Source: DATBLE01 sp036555585
GTDB lineage: Bacteria; Actinomycetota; Thermoleophilia; Gaiellales; Gaiellaceae
Reading direction: 5' to 3'
Length of the DNA stretch: 64,000 nucleotides
Assembly: GCA_036555585.1 (NCBI GenBank)
Contig: DATBLE010000047.1
Coordinates: forward strand, 1-64,000
Part shown: positions 32,629 through 40,187 of the stretch, piece after piece
How the letters are laid out: the number at the start of each line of letters is the position of its first letter
How positions within the stretch are numbered: position 1 is the first letter of the stretch
Made by a program: the position numbers and the translations under genes
Notes under the pieces: model-generated
What the model was told of the DNA's origin: nothing
The model's input: only the letters and a program-made list of their open reading frames with translations
Database searches by the model: none

Positions 32629-34190
32629 CCGAGCTCGCCGGCGGGCAGCTGACCGCGCGGGCGGCGCAGATCGCCGCCACCGTCGCCCGGCACGGCCTGA
32701 AGGCGGTGTCCGAGGACGACGCAGCCCGGGCCGCACGGCTGCGCGCCGCGCTCGAGGAGCTCGGGCCGACGTTCTGCAAGCTGGGCCAGATCCTCTCGAC
32801 GAGGCCCGACCTGATCTCGCCCCAGGTGGCCGAGGAGCTCGCCCACCTCCAGGACCGGGTGCCGCCCCTGACCGAGGCCGAGGTCGTGCGGGTGATGGAG
32901 GAGGAGCTGGGCGTCCCGTGGGAGGACGTGTTCGAGAGCATCGAGCCCGAGCCGCTCGCCGCGGGCACGATCGGCCAGGTCCACCGGGCGCGGCTCGAGG
33001 GTGGGGAGCGCGTGGTGGTCAAGGTGCAACGGCCGGGCGCGGCCGACGAGATCGAGCGCGACCTCGGCCTGTTCTCGCTCTTCGCCGAGAAGGTGGAGGG
33101 ACGTGAGGCGCTCTCCGGCCTGGTCGACGTCCCCGCCCTGGTCGAGCATCTCTCCTCGTCGCTGCGCCGCGAGCTCGACTTCCGGGAGGAGGCGGCGAAC
33201 ATCGAGCGGATGCGCGAGGTGCTCGCACCCTTCCCGCGGCTCGGAGTTCCCGGCGTGCACGAGCAGCTCTCGACGAGGAGGCTGCTGGTCATGGACGAGA
33301 TCCAGGGCGGCCCGCTCCGCAGCGCGCCGCCGGGCGAGGAGCGCCGCGAGGCGGCGCGGCAGCTGCTCGAGGCGTTCTACCGCCAGGTGCTGACCGAGGG
33401 GTTCTTCCATGCCGATCCCCACCCGGGCAACCTGCTCTGGTCGGACGGACGCATCTACCTGCTCGACCTGGGCATGGTCGGCACCCTGGACGACGACACG
33501 CGGGGCCTGCTCCTGCTCCTCCTGCTCGCGTTCTGGCGCGAGGACGCCGACTTCCTCGCCGACGTGATGCTGATGCTCGGCGAGGGAAGCGGCGACGTCG
33601 ACCTCGAGGGCCTCCGGCTCGACCTCGCCGACTACGTCGGGCAGTTCAAGGTCAGCTCGTTCAGCGACATCCAGCTCGGGCCGATGCTCGACACGCTGAT
33701 CGAGCTCGCCGCGCGGCACGGGATCCGCCTGCCGGGGTCGCTCGCGATGACCGGCAAGGCGTTCGGGCAGATGCAGCTGGCGGTGGCCGAGCTCGACCCG
33801 ACCCTCGATCCGTTCTCGGCGGTCGGCGGCTTCGTGTTCAAGGGGCTGCGCGAGCGGGTCGGAGGCTCGATCGATCCGAGGAAGGCGGTCTACGAGGCGC
33901 AGAAGCTGAAGCTGCGGGCCACGCGGCTGGTCGAGGCGATCGAGCGCCTGACCGGGGCGCGGCCCGGCCCGGGGCTGCAGATCGAGCTCCGGGGCAGCAA
34001 GTCGCTCGAAGACGCCATCCGCCGTGCCGGCCGGCGCATCGCGCTCGCGTTCGCCGGCGGCGCCACGCTCCTCGCCGCGGTGCTGGCGGCAGCCGCCTCG
34101 GCGATCGACGCCTGGGTGCCGATCGCCCTCGGGGTGGCCGCGGGCATCGCCGGCGTGGCGCTGGTGCTCGAGCTGACGCGAAAGCGGTAG
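32625..34190 (+). CDS. ABC1/UbiB-family atypical kinase
   Basis: 521 aa from a GTG overlapping the usp stop. The family's KxGQ motif is FCKLGQILSTRPDLI; the Ala-rich nucleotide loop AAGTIGQVHRARL; the ATP-site Lys in VVVKVQRPG; catalytic loop FFHADPHPGNLLW; metal motif LLDLGMVG (DLG for DFG). Two TM helices close the protein (ALAFAGGATLLAAVLAAAAS; IALGVAAGIAGVALVLEL). UbiB/ADCK members support isoprenoid-quinone homeostasis; the true substrate is unknown. Confidence 0.9.
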   Translation: MTELAGGQLTARAAQIAATVARHGLKAVSEDDAARAARLRAALEELGPTFCKLGQILSTRPDLISPQVAEELAHLQDRVPPLTEAEVVRVMEEELGVPWEDVFESIEPEPLAAGTIGQVHRARLEGGERVVVKVQRPGAADEIERDLGLFSLFAEKVEGREALSGLVDVPALVEHLSSSLRRELDFREEAANIERMREVLAPFPRLGVPGVHEQLSTRRLLVMDEIQGGPLRSAPPGEERREAARQLLEAFYRQVLTEGFFHADPHPGNLLWSDGRIYLLDLGMVGTLDDDTRGLLLLLLLAFWREDADFLADVMLMLGEGSGDVDLEGLRLDLADYVGQFKVSSFSDIQLGPMLDTLIELAARHGIRLPGSLAMTGKAFGQMQLAVAELDPTLDPFSAVGGFVFKGLRERVGGSIDPRKAVYEAQKLKLRATRLVEAIERLTGARPGPGLQIELRGSKSLEDAIRRAGRRIALAFAGGATLLAAVLAAAASAIDAWVPIALGVAAGIAGVALVLELTRKR

Positions 34191-34194
34191 CCGA

Positions 34195-34305
34195 CTACGA
34201 GCCGCCGCGAAGACGCGAGCGCACGCGTTGCTCGAGCACGATCGCGAGCAGGGCCATCAGGGCGCCGATCGCCGCGCGTTCGATCGGTCGGACGAGCCTG
34301 CGCAC
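34195..34305 (-). CDS. Possible 36-residue single-helix membrane peptide
   Basis: A GTG at 34303-34305 opens 36 codons ending in TAG: a basic N-terminus (RRLVRPIERA), a hydrophobic helix (AIGALMALLAIVLEQ) and a basic tail (RVRSRLRGG). The positive-in layout looks like a real membrane microprotein, but the ribosome site is weak and chance open frames are common at this GC content. It starts within the only sizeable spacer (34191-34436) between the kinase and the RpiB-like gene; the rest of that spacer shows nothing I can name. Confidence 0.35.
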   Translation of the reverse strand: MRRLVRPIERAAIGALMALLAIVLEQRVRSRLRGGS

Positions 34306-34436
34306 GGGAGGAACTCTACGAACGTCTCGTTGTCCGCGCCCGGTCGAGCCCATAGAGTCGCCGCACCGCTTCGCCCTCCACCTCTCCCGGCTGCTGCTGC
34401 GCGGTCCTCTCGGGCCGCGCAGCTCTTTTCTAGGGT

Positions 34437-34856
34437 GTGCCCGTGAGATTCGTGGTCGGATCCGACGACGAGGGGGCGGCGCTCGACGCCGCCGTCGACC
34501 AGCTGCGCCGCGCCGGGCACGACGTCGAGGTGCTCGACCGCGACCGGTGGCCCGACGTTGCCGCCAGGGTCGGACACGCGGTCGCGGAGGGCGTAGCCGA
34601 CCAGGGCGTGCTCTTCTGCTGGACCGGCACGGGCACGGCGATGGCGGCGAACAGGATGCCCGGCGTCCGAGCGGCGCTCGCCTGGGAGCCGTGGATCGCC
34701 GAAGGCGCGCGCCGCTGGAACGACGCCAACGTGCTGGTGATGAGCCTGAAGCGCACCGAGCCGGACACGGCGCGGGCGATCGTCGACGCGTGGCTCGCAG
34801 TGGAGGCGCCGGACGACGACGAGGCGGAGAACATCGCGAAGCTCGACCAGCCGTGA
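34437..34856 (+). CDS. RpiB/LacAB-family sugar-phosphate isomerase
   Basis: 139 aa, start GTG at 34437 (GTG at 34443 is the alternative). The RpiB fold is visible: FVVGSDDEGAALDAAVDQLRRAGHDVEVLD; the active-site Cys in VLFCWTGTGTAMAANRMPGVRAAL; and WNDANVLVMSLK. These enzymes interconvert aldose and ketose phosphates such as ribose and ribulose 5-phosphate. The phosphate-binding GTGTAMAANR is intact; substrate specificity is open. It overlaps the next gene by 4 nt. Confidence 0.85.
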   Translation: MPVRFVVGSDDEGAALDAAVDQLRRAGHDVEVLDRDRWPDVAARVGHAVAEGVADQGVLFCWTGTGTAMAANRMPGVRAALAWEPWIAEGARRWNDANVLVMSLKRTEPDTARAIVDAWLAVEAPDDDEAENIAKLDQP

Positions 34857-35497
34857 TCGTGGTCGCGGCCGACTGGGTGACGATCTCCGCGCTCGCGACG
34901 CGGGCGGGACGCTCGTCCTCGCCGTCGCCACGTTCGCGTCCGTGCGGTCCGCGAACCGGGCGGCTCGCGTGGCCGAACGCTCGCTGCTCGCCGGCCTGCG
35001 CCCCGCTGCTGATCCCGTCGCGGCCGGACGATCCGCAGCAGAAGGTCTCCTTCGCCGACGAGCAGCACCTGGTGGTCGACGGTGCCGGCGCGGCAGCCGA
35101 GGTGGGCGACGACGCGGTCTACGTGGCGATCTCCCTGCGCAACGCCGGCGCGGGCATCGCCGTCCTGCACGGCTGGCACCTCTACCCGGAGCGCCGGCTG
35201 GGCGCCACCGACCAGCCTCCGGTCGACGACTTCACGCGGCTGACGCGCGACATCTACATCCCGGCCGGGGACGTCGGCTTCTGGCAGGGAACCTTCCGCG
35301 ACCGGGCGACGCCGGCGTTCGCCGAGGCGGCCGCGGCGATCGAAGGCCGGCAGCCGCTGACGGTCGACGTGCTCTACGGCGACCACGAAGGCGGGCAGCG
35401 GACGATCACGCGGTTCGGGCTGCTGCCGAGACGCGACGGCGGCTGGATCGCCGCAGCGTCCCGCCACTGGAACTTCGACCGCAGCGACCCGCGCTAG
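34853..35497 (+). CDS. Unknown protein whose membrane anchor is scrambled by two compensating frameshifts
   Basis: 214 codons open in one frame from a GTG overlapping the rpiB-like stop. Residues 1-16 (VIVVAADWVTISALAT) and from about residue 51 (PLLIPSRPDDPQQKVSF onward) read well. Between them the frame gives Arg/Ser/Pro-rich nonsense, while another frame reads AGGTLVLAVATFASVRSA, then NRAARVAERSLLAGLRP: a TM helix and amphipathic segment. One base appears missing near 34900 and one C extra in the CCCC at 35001-35004. The soluble part is beta-rich and its function unknown. Genuine mutation or assembly error cannot be told apart here. Confidence 0.75.
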   Translation: MIVVAADWVTISALATRAGRSSSPSPRSRPCGPRTGRLAWPNARCSPACAPLLIPSRPDDPQQKVSFADEQHLVVDGAGAAAEVGDDAVYVAISLRNAGAGIAVLHGWHLYPERRLGATDQPPVDDFTRLTRDIYIPAGDVGFWQGTFRDRATPAFAEAAAAIEGRQPLTVDVLYGDHEGGQRTITRFGLLPRRDGGWIAAASRHWNFDRSDPR

Positions 35498-36504
35498 AAG
35501 AGGGCGGCGTACGCGTTGAGCGCCGGCTGACCGCCCAGGTGCGCGTAGAGGACGGTGGCGTCCTTCGCGATCTCGCCCTGCCGGACGAGGTCGATCAGGC
35601 CCGCCATCGACTTCCCCTCGTAGACCGGGTCGGTGATCATGCCCTCCAGCCGCGCGGCCAGGCGGATGGCGTCGAGCGTGCGCTCGTCGGGGATGCCGTA
35701 GGTGCCGGCGTGGTAGCGCTCGTCGAGCACGAGCTCGTCGCGGCGAAGCTCGCGCCCGACCTCGATCAGCTTCGCGGTCGCCTGCGCGATGCGCGTGACC
35801 TGCTCGAGCGTCTCGCGCGGCTTCGCGGAGCCGTCGATCCCGATCACGCGGCGCGGCCGCTCCTGCGCGGCGAACCCGGCCGCCATGCCGGCCTGGGTGG
35901 AGCCGGTGACGGAGCAGACGATCACCGTGTCGAAGAAGACACCGAGCTCGGCCTCCTGCTCCGCCACCTCCTGCGCCCAGCGCGCGTACCCGAGGCCGCC
36001 GAGCGGATGGTCGGACGCGCCGGCCGGAATCGCGTAGGGCTTGCCGCCGCGGGCCTCGACGTCGGCCAGCGCCTGCTCCCAGCTCTCCTTGAACCCGATG
36101 CCGAAGGCAGCCTGGACGAGCCGCACCTCGGCTCCCAGGATCCGCGACAGCAGGATGTTGCCGACGCGGTCGTAGACGACATCCGGCCAGGCGACCCAGC
36201 TCTCCTGGACGAGGACGCAGCCGAGGCCGGCACGCGCGGCCGCGGCCGCCACCTGGCGCGTGTGGTTCGACTGCACGCCGCCGATCGAGACGAGCGTGTC
36301 GCAGCCTTGGGCGAGCGCGTCGGCGACGAGGTACTCGAGCTTGCGCGTCTTGTTGCCTCCGAAGGCCAGGCCGGAGGAGACGTCGTCCCGCTTGGCCCAG
36401 AGCGACGCGCCGCCCAGATGCTCGGTCAGGCGCTCCAGGCGGTGGACCGGCGAGGGGCCGAGCAGCAGCGGGTAGCGCTCGAAGCGCTCGAGGGCGGCGG
36501 TCAC
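35494..36504 (-). CDS. acdS: 1-aminocyclopropane-1-carboxylate deaminase
   Basis: 336 aa PLP enzyme, GTG start overlapping the FkbM-gene stop. It cleaves ACC, the plant ethylene precursor, to 2-oxobutyrate and ammonia. Hallmarks: PLP-lysine in SGLAFGGNKTRKLEYL; TLVSIGGVQSNHTRQVAA; YDRVGNILLSRILGA; VCSVTGSTQAGM; the Tyr-Glu pair in TDPVYEGKSM; and LYAHLGGQPALNAY with the Leu that separates ACC deaminase from D-cysteine desulfhydrase (which has Ser/Thr at these Glu and Leu positions). Start RFERYPLLLGPSP matches the family. Strongly AcdS-like. Confidence 0.9.
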   Translation of the reverse strand: MTAALERFERYPLLLGPSPVHRLERLTEHLGGASLWAKRDDVSSGLAFGGNKTRKLEYLVADALAQGCDTLVSIGGVQSNHTRQVAAAAARAGLGCVLVQESWVAWPDVVYDRVGNILLSRILGAEVRLVQAAFGIGFKESWEQALADVEARGGKPYAIPAGASDHPLGGLGYARWAQEVAEQEAELGVFFDTVIVCSVTGSTQAGMAAGFAAQERPRRVIGIDGSAKPRETLEQVTRIAQATAKLIEVGRELRRDELVLDERYHAGTYGIPDERTLDAIRLAARLEGMITDPVYEGKSMAGLIDLVRQGEIAKDATVLYAHLGGQPALNAYAALF

Positions 36505-37328
36505 GGGCGGCGCGGGACGAGCAGGACGTCGCCCTTGTGCCGGTAGCCGGCGACGAGGTCGGCCAGCGAGTCGATCGGCAGCGAGCGCCTCCCCTTGCGC
36601 AGCTCGACGATCTCCGAGTAGCTGGGAGCGATCAGCTCGACGAACGCGTCCCTCGTCTCGCCGTCGATCTTGGGGCCGACGGTGACGATCAGCGGCACGC
36701 GGGCTTCGACCAGGCGGGTCGCGCCGAGGACGGCGTAGGCGTCGTGCCCGGCTGCGTCGCACCAGAGCAGCCCGACTGTGGCGGGGTCGACGGTGCCGTC
36801 CTCGACGAGGCTGTCGAGCGTGATGCTCCTGACGCGTCCGGCGAGGTGGGGGTGGCCGCTGCCGGCCGGCGCGACGCCGTGACCGCCGCGGTTGCCGCCG
36901 CCGATCACGAGATCCATCTCCTCCGCCCGGTTGCTCGCCGCCACCGGCAGCAGGGTGACGCGCTCCTCGAGCCCGTTCGCGACCAGGTTCAGACGCAGCA
37001 GCCAGACGTTCTGGGGCGAGGGCTCGAGCGCGACCGCGGTGGCGAAACCGTGCCGGCGGAGCGCCATCACCGTGGTCGTGCCCATGTTCGCGCCGACCTC
37101 GACGAACACGGGATCGCGCGGAGGTCGGAACCCTCGCGCGGAGAGCTCGGCGAGCCCCGTCTCCAGCGCGGTCATGTCCTTGCGCTTGCCGCGGACGAAG
37201 ACCCGCCTGCCGACGCCCGTGTCGTCGGTGGCGACGAAGAAGAGCTCGTCTCCGACCTCGACGGCGACGTAGGGCGTGACCTCTCTGGCCGCGGCCAGGA
37301 ACGCCTCGCGCGCCTCGATCTCGGCCAT
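36501..37328 (-). CDS. FkbM-family SAM-dependent methyltransferase
   Basis: About 275 aa from the ATG at 37326-37328 (a GTG/ATG six codons upstream is possible). The SAM-binding motif is PVFVEVGANMGTTTVMALRRHG, followed by AVALEPSPQNVWLLRLNL and ERVTLLPVAASNR. FkbM-type enzymes O-methylate sugars, phenols or other hydroxyl groups; the acceptor here is unknown. The stop overlaps the acdS start by 4 nt, so the two are co-translated. Confidence 0.82.
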   Translation of the reverse strand: MAEIEAREAFLAAAREVTPYVAVEVGDELFFVATDDTGVGRRVFVRGKRKDMTALETGLAELSARGFRPPRDPVFVEVGANMGTTTVMALRRHGFATAVALEPSPQNVWLLRLNLVANGLEERVTLLPVAASNRAEEMDLVIGGGNRGGHGVAPAGSGHPHLAGRVRSITLDSLVEDGTVDPATVGLLWCDAAGHDAYAVLGATRLVEARVPLIVTVGPKIDGETRDAFVELIAPSYSEIVELRKGRRSLPIDSLADLVAGYRHKGDVLLVPRRP

Positions 37329-37348
37329 GCGCGCGCCGGTGCCCACCG

Positions 37349-38254
37349 TCAGCGCAGGCTCGGCAGGGGCGTGAGCACCGGCTCGACCTGTTCACGCAGG
37401 TGCTCGAACGCCGGCGGCAGCGAGAGGCGCTCGCCGAGATGCTCGAGCGCCTCGTCGGTCGCGAAGCCCGGCCCGATCGTGGCGATCTCGAAGAGGACGC
37501 CGCTGGGCTCGCGGAAGTAGATCGAGCGGAAGTAGAAGCGGTCGATCACCGGAGTCGGACGGGCGCCCGCCTCGAGCACGCGTGTCCGCCAGGCTTCGTG
37601 CTCCTCCATCGGCGAAGCCCAGGCGACGTGGTGGACCGTGCCGGCGCCGCCGGTTCCGGGCCGGTCGGTCACGTCGTAGACGTACTGCGAGCCGCGCGCC
37701 TCGCCCCGCGACTCGTAGACCGTCTCCGACTCGGCCCGGAAACCCATCCCCGTCTCGAGGAACTCGCGGCTCCCGGCCGGATCGTCGGCGTAGACGCGCA
37801 CCGAGTCGAAGCCCTGGAGGGCGAGGCCGGCGGGGATCTCCGGGTGCTCGGCGACGAGCGGCGCATCGCCGGTCTCGACCGCCGCAAGCTCGAGCTCGAG
37901 CTCCTCAGGGTCGCGGAAGCGGAGGCTGGAGTCGCTGCGTTCCGAGGCGACGCCGGCGTCGCCGAGACGGCGTTCCCAGAAGTCGAGCGCCTCGGCCGAG
38001 GCGACCCGCCAGACGACGCGGTAGACCATGCCCGCGCCCGCCCGTCCCCGCCGAGCGCCGGGGTACTCGAAGAAGGTGATGTCCGAGCCCGACGAGCCGA
38101 CCTCGTCGGCGTAGAAGAGGTGGTAGACGGTCGGGTCGTCCTGGTTGACGGTCTTCTTGACCATCCGCAGGCCGAGCGTGCCGGCGTAGAACTCGACGTT
38201 GCGCGGCGCGTCGGCCGTGATGCAGGTGATGTGGTGGATCCCCTCGAGGCGCAT
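37349..38254 (-). CDS. Ring-cleavage-type VOC dioxygenase (MhqO/PcpA-like)
   Basis: 301 aa from the ATG at 38252-38254; the longer open frame runs upstream into a repeat. Two tandem VOC modules: GIHHITCITADAPRNVEFYAG at the N-terminus and TVHHVAWASPMEEHEAW in the second, with the metal Glu in GVLFEIATIGPGF. This pattern fits Fe(II)/Mn(II) hydroquinone or catechol-type extradiol dioxygenases of the MhqO group. A repeat lies at 38258-38304, immediately upstream. Confidence 0.85.
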   Translation of the reverse strand: MRLEGIHHITCITADAPRNVEFYAGTLGLRMVKKTVNQDDPTVYHLFYADEVGSSGSDITFFEYPGARRGRAGAGMVYRVVWRVASAEALDFWERRLGDAGVASERSDSSLRFRDPEELELELAAVETGDAPLVAEHPEIPAGLALQGFDSVRVYADDPAGSREFLETGMGFRAESETVYESRGEARGSQYVYDVTDRPGTGGAGTVHHVAWASPMEEHEAWRTRVLEAGARPTPVIDRFYFRSIYFREPSGVLFEIATIGPGFATDEALEHLGERLSLPPAFEHLREQVEPVLTPLPSLR

Positions 38255-38257
38255 GGC

Positions 38258-38304
38258 AACGGAACCGGGGACAGGTCTGTAAGACCTGTCCCTCTCTGCG
38301 CTCA
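38258..38304 (-). repeat. Intercistronic hairpin element (class A) between trmH and the VOC gene
   Basis: Read on the minus strand it begins right after the trmH stop codon (TGA, then TGAGCGCAGAGAGGGAC), forms a hairpin with arms GGGACAGGTCT and AGACCTGTCCC (38268-38278 and 38282-38292) around three bases, and ends CCCCGGTTCCGTT, just upstream of the VOC start codon. The hairpin flanks match the elements at 23916 and 43066; the inner arm differs and pairs. Confidence 0.87.
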
Positions 38305-38982
38305 TCATAAGCGCCGCCTCCACTCGTAGAGCGCGATGGCGCCGGCCACGGCCACGTTCAGGGACTCCGCGCCGGCGGCCAGCGGAATCGACGCGGCGGC
38401 GTCGCAGCCGGCGACGACGTCGCCGGGCAGACCTTCGCGCTCGGCGCCGAGGACGAAGACGGTGCCGTCCCCCACGTCGAGGCGGTCCAGCGCCGTGCCG
38501 CCGTGCGGAACCAGCGCGACGCGGCGGCCGGCCGGCTCGTCGAAGCGGCCGAGCGGCACCCGGAAGATCGCGCCGGCGGAGCCCCGCAGGGCCTTCGGCC
38601 CGGTCGGGTCGGCGCATCCGTCCGAGAGCCCGACCGACGCCCCGAAGGCGTCGGCCGTCCGAATCAGGGTGCCGAGGTTGCCCGGATCGCCGACGTGCCA
38701 CAGCGCCAGCGCGACCGGCCCGGGCTGCCACGGAGGCAGGTCGCCGCGGCGGAAGACGCCGACCACGCGCGGAGGGTGCGCGAGCGTCGAGACTCCGGCG
38801 AGCAGGCCCGGCTCGACGTCCTCGCCGGCGACGAGCAGGTCGTGCGGCCGGATCCCGGCGGCCAGCGCCGCTTCGACGAGGTCCTCCCCCTCGCAGACGA
38901 ACAGCCCGAGCCTGGCGCGCTGCCGGCGGCTCTCCAGGCGGCGGACCAGCTTCAGGCGCGGGTTGGCCGCGGAGGTGATCAT
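38305..38982 (-). CDS. TrmH/SpoU-family RNA 2'-O-methyltransferase
   Basis: 225 aa. The N-terminal substrate-binding part (NPRLKLVRRLESRRQRARLGLFVCEGEDLV) is followed by the SPOUT knot: motif 1 HVGDPGNLGTLIRTADAFGA, motif 2 TVFVLGAEREGLP, motif 3 SIPLAAGAESLNVAVAGAIALYE. It modifies rRNA or tRNA ribose. The infC-rpmI-rplT-trmH order is widespread in actinobacteria, where pheST normally follows; here a VOC gene follows instead. Confidence 0.9.
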   Translation of the reverse strand: MITSAANPRLKLVRRLESRRQRARLGLFVCEGEDLVEAALAAGIRPHDLLVAGEDVEPGLLAGVSTLAHPPRVVGVFRRGDLPPWQPGPVALALWHVGDPGNLGTLIRTADAFGASVGLSDGCADPTGPKALRGSAGAIFRVPLGRFDEPAGRRVALVPHGGTALDRLDVGDGTVFVLGAEREGLPGDVVAGCDAAASIPLAAGAESLNVAVAGAIALYEWRRRL

Positions 38983-39017
38983 CCGGCGGACTCTAGGCCC
39001 GAACGGACAGCGAGGGA

Positions 39018-39035
39018 CAGTCCCTCGAGGGACTG
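39018..39035 (-). repeat. Perfect 18-bp palindrome between rplT and trmH (class A-related)
   Basis: CAGTCCCTC and GAGGGACTG abut with no spacer, 3 nt after the rplT stop codon. GGGA and CTCC-type flanks extend the stem imperfectly. The GGGACAG-like sequence relates it to the other class A elements, but the GAGCACAGAG flank is missing. Confidence 0.7.
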
Positions 39036-39038
39036 CTC

Positions 39039-39404
39039 CTAGGACGAGGCCTGAAGAGCCGCTTTCGCCTGCTCGGCGATCGCGCCGAAGGCGGCGGGGT
39101 CGCTCACGGCGAGGTCGGCGAGGACCTTGCGGTCGAGCTCGATCTCCGCCTTCTTGCAGCCGGCGACGAACTGGTTGTAGGAGAGCCCGTGCTGCCGCGC
39201 CGCGGCGTTGATGCGGATGATCCAGAGGCTCCGCATGGTCCGCTTGCGCGCCTTGCGGTCGCGGTAGGCGTACGTCAGCGAATGGTCGAGCTGCTCCTTC
39301 GCCTGCTTGTACGTCTTGGACTTCAGCCCCCAGTAGCCCTTCGCCTCCTCGAGGACCTTGCGCCGCTTCTTGCGCGCGTGCACGGATCGCTTGACGCGAG
39401 GCAT
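39039..39404 (-). CDS. rplT: 50S ribosomal protein L20
   Basis: 121 aa. It starts MPRVKRSVHARKKRRKVLEEAKGY, then LKSKTYKQAKEQLDHSL, and RTMRSLWIIRINAAARQHGLSYNQF: textbook L20. L20 binds 23S rRNA early in 50S assembly and in many bacteria represses its own operon by binding the leader. It begins 11 bp after rpmI. The C-terminus is slightly extended and Ala-rich. Confidence 0.96.
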   Translation of the reverse strand: MPRVKRSVHARKKRRKVLEEAKGYWGLKSKTYKQAKEQLDHSLTYAYRDRKARKRTMRSLWIIRINAAARQHGLSYNQFVAGCKKAEIELDRKVLADLAVSDPAAFGAIAEQAKAALQASS

Positions 39405-39415
39405 CGTTCTCCCTC

Positions 39416-39610
39416 CTAGATCCCGAGCTGCTTGCGGGCGTTCTTGACGTCGCTAGGCGCTAGCGGCGTGTCCCGACGGAAGCTCCGCTTCCGCTTCGGC
39501 GACTTCTTCTCCAGCAGGTGGCTCTTCATCGCGCGCCGGCGCAGGATCTTTCCGCCCGCCGTCACCTTGAACCGTTTCTTCGCTCCGCTGTGTGTCTTCT
39601 GCTTCGGCAT
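39416..39610 (-). CDS. rpmI: 50S ribosomal protein L35 (almost wholly overlapped by infC)
   Basis: 64 aa: MPKQKTHSGAKKRFKVTAGGK at the start and RRRAMKSHLLEKKSPKRKRSF after it, normal for L35. A strong GGAGG ribosome site sits 8 nt before the ATG. The remarkable point is that 158 of its 195 nucleotides also lie inside the infC frame, in a different phase. Near its 3' end a small palindrome (CGCTAG/CTAGCG) carries the TAG that ends infC and encodes the segment TPLAPSD. Confidence 0.95.
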   Translation of the reverse strand: MPKQKTHSGAKKRFKVTAGGKILRRRAMKSHLLEKKSPKRKRSFRRDTPLAPSDVKNARKQLGI

Positions 39611-40187
39611 TCGTGTCCTCCAGGTGACGCTGCACTCCCGCGTTCTTGGTCGGGCCGAGCACCATCACCATGTTGCGCCCGTCGAGGAGAGGCGGCTGCT
39701 CGACGACCCCGATCTCCTTCACGTCCTCGGCCAGCCGCATCAGCAGGTCACGGCCGCGTTCCGGATGGGTGGTCTCCCGCCCGCGGAACATGATCGTCAC
39801 CTTGACCTTCGCGCGCTGGTTGAGGAAGCGCTCGACGTGGCCCTTCTTGGTGTTGTAGTCGTGAACCTGGATCTTCGGCCTGAGCTTGATCTCCTTGACG
39901 TGGATCTGCGACTGGTGCTTGCGCGCCTGCTTGGCCTTCTGCTCCTGCTCGTAGCGGTACTTCCCGTAGTCCATGACCTTGGCCACTGGCGGATCGGCCT
40001 GCGCCGCGATCTCGACGAGGTCGAGCCCCTTCGAATACGCGTACTCGAGCGCCTCGGCTGACGGCTTGATCCCGATCTGGGACCCGTCCTCGTCCACCAG
40101 CCGGACGCGCGGCGCGCGGATCTGGTCGTTGATCCGGTTCTGCGAGGCCGGGCGAACCGGTGGTTCGACGCTTCGCCGCGGTCTCAA
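39453..40187 (-). CDS. infC: Translation initiation factor IF-3 with long acidic C-terminal extension
   Basis: 244 aa from a TTG at 40185-40187, the only ordinary start near NRINDQIRAPRVRLVDEDG. Domains: N-terminal IF3 (to about residue 85, EYAYSKGLDLVEIAAQADPP) and C-terminal IF3 (KIQVHDYNTKKGHVERFLNQ, VKVTIMFRGRE, VVEQPPLLDGRNMVMVLGP). Ordinary IF-3 would end about here (175-180 aa). Instead the frame continues about 55 codons (EAEDTQRSEETVQGDGG..) through rpmI and stops at 39453. Streptomyces-type IF-3s also carry acidic tails, but this tail overlaps a ribosomal protein gene. Confidence 0.92.
   Translation of the reverse strand: MRPRRSVEPPVRPASQNRINDQIRAPRVRLVDEDGSQIGIKPSAEALEYAYSKGLDLVEIAAQADPPVAKVMDYGKYRYEQEQKAKQARKHQSQIHVKEIKLRPKIQVHDYNTKKGHVERFLNQRAKVKVTIMFRGRETTHPERGRDLLMRLAEDVKEIGVVEQPPLLDGRNMVMVLGPTKNAGVQRHLEDTNAEAEDTQRSEETVQGDGGRKDPAPARDEEPPAGEEVAEAEAELPSGHAASA

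Noticed and set aside
35494..36504. D-cysteine desulfhydrase
   Set aside because: The Glu in VYEGKS and Leu in AHLGG are those of ACC deaminase.
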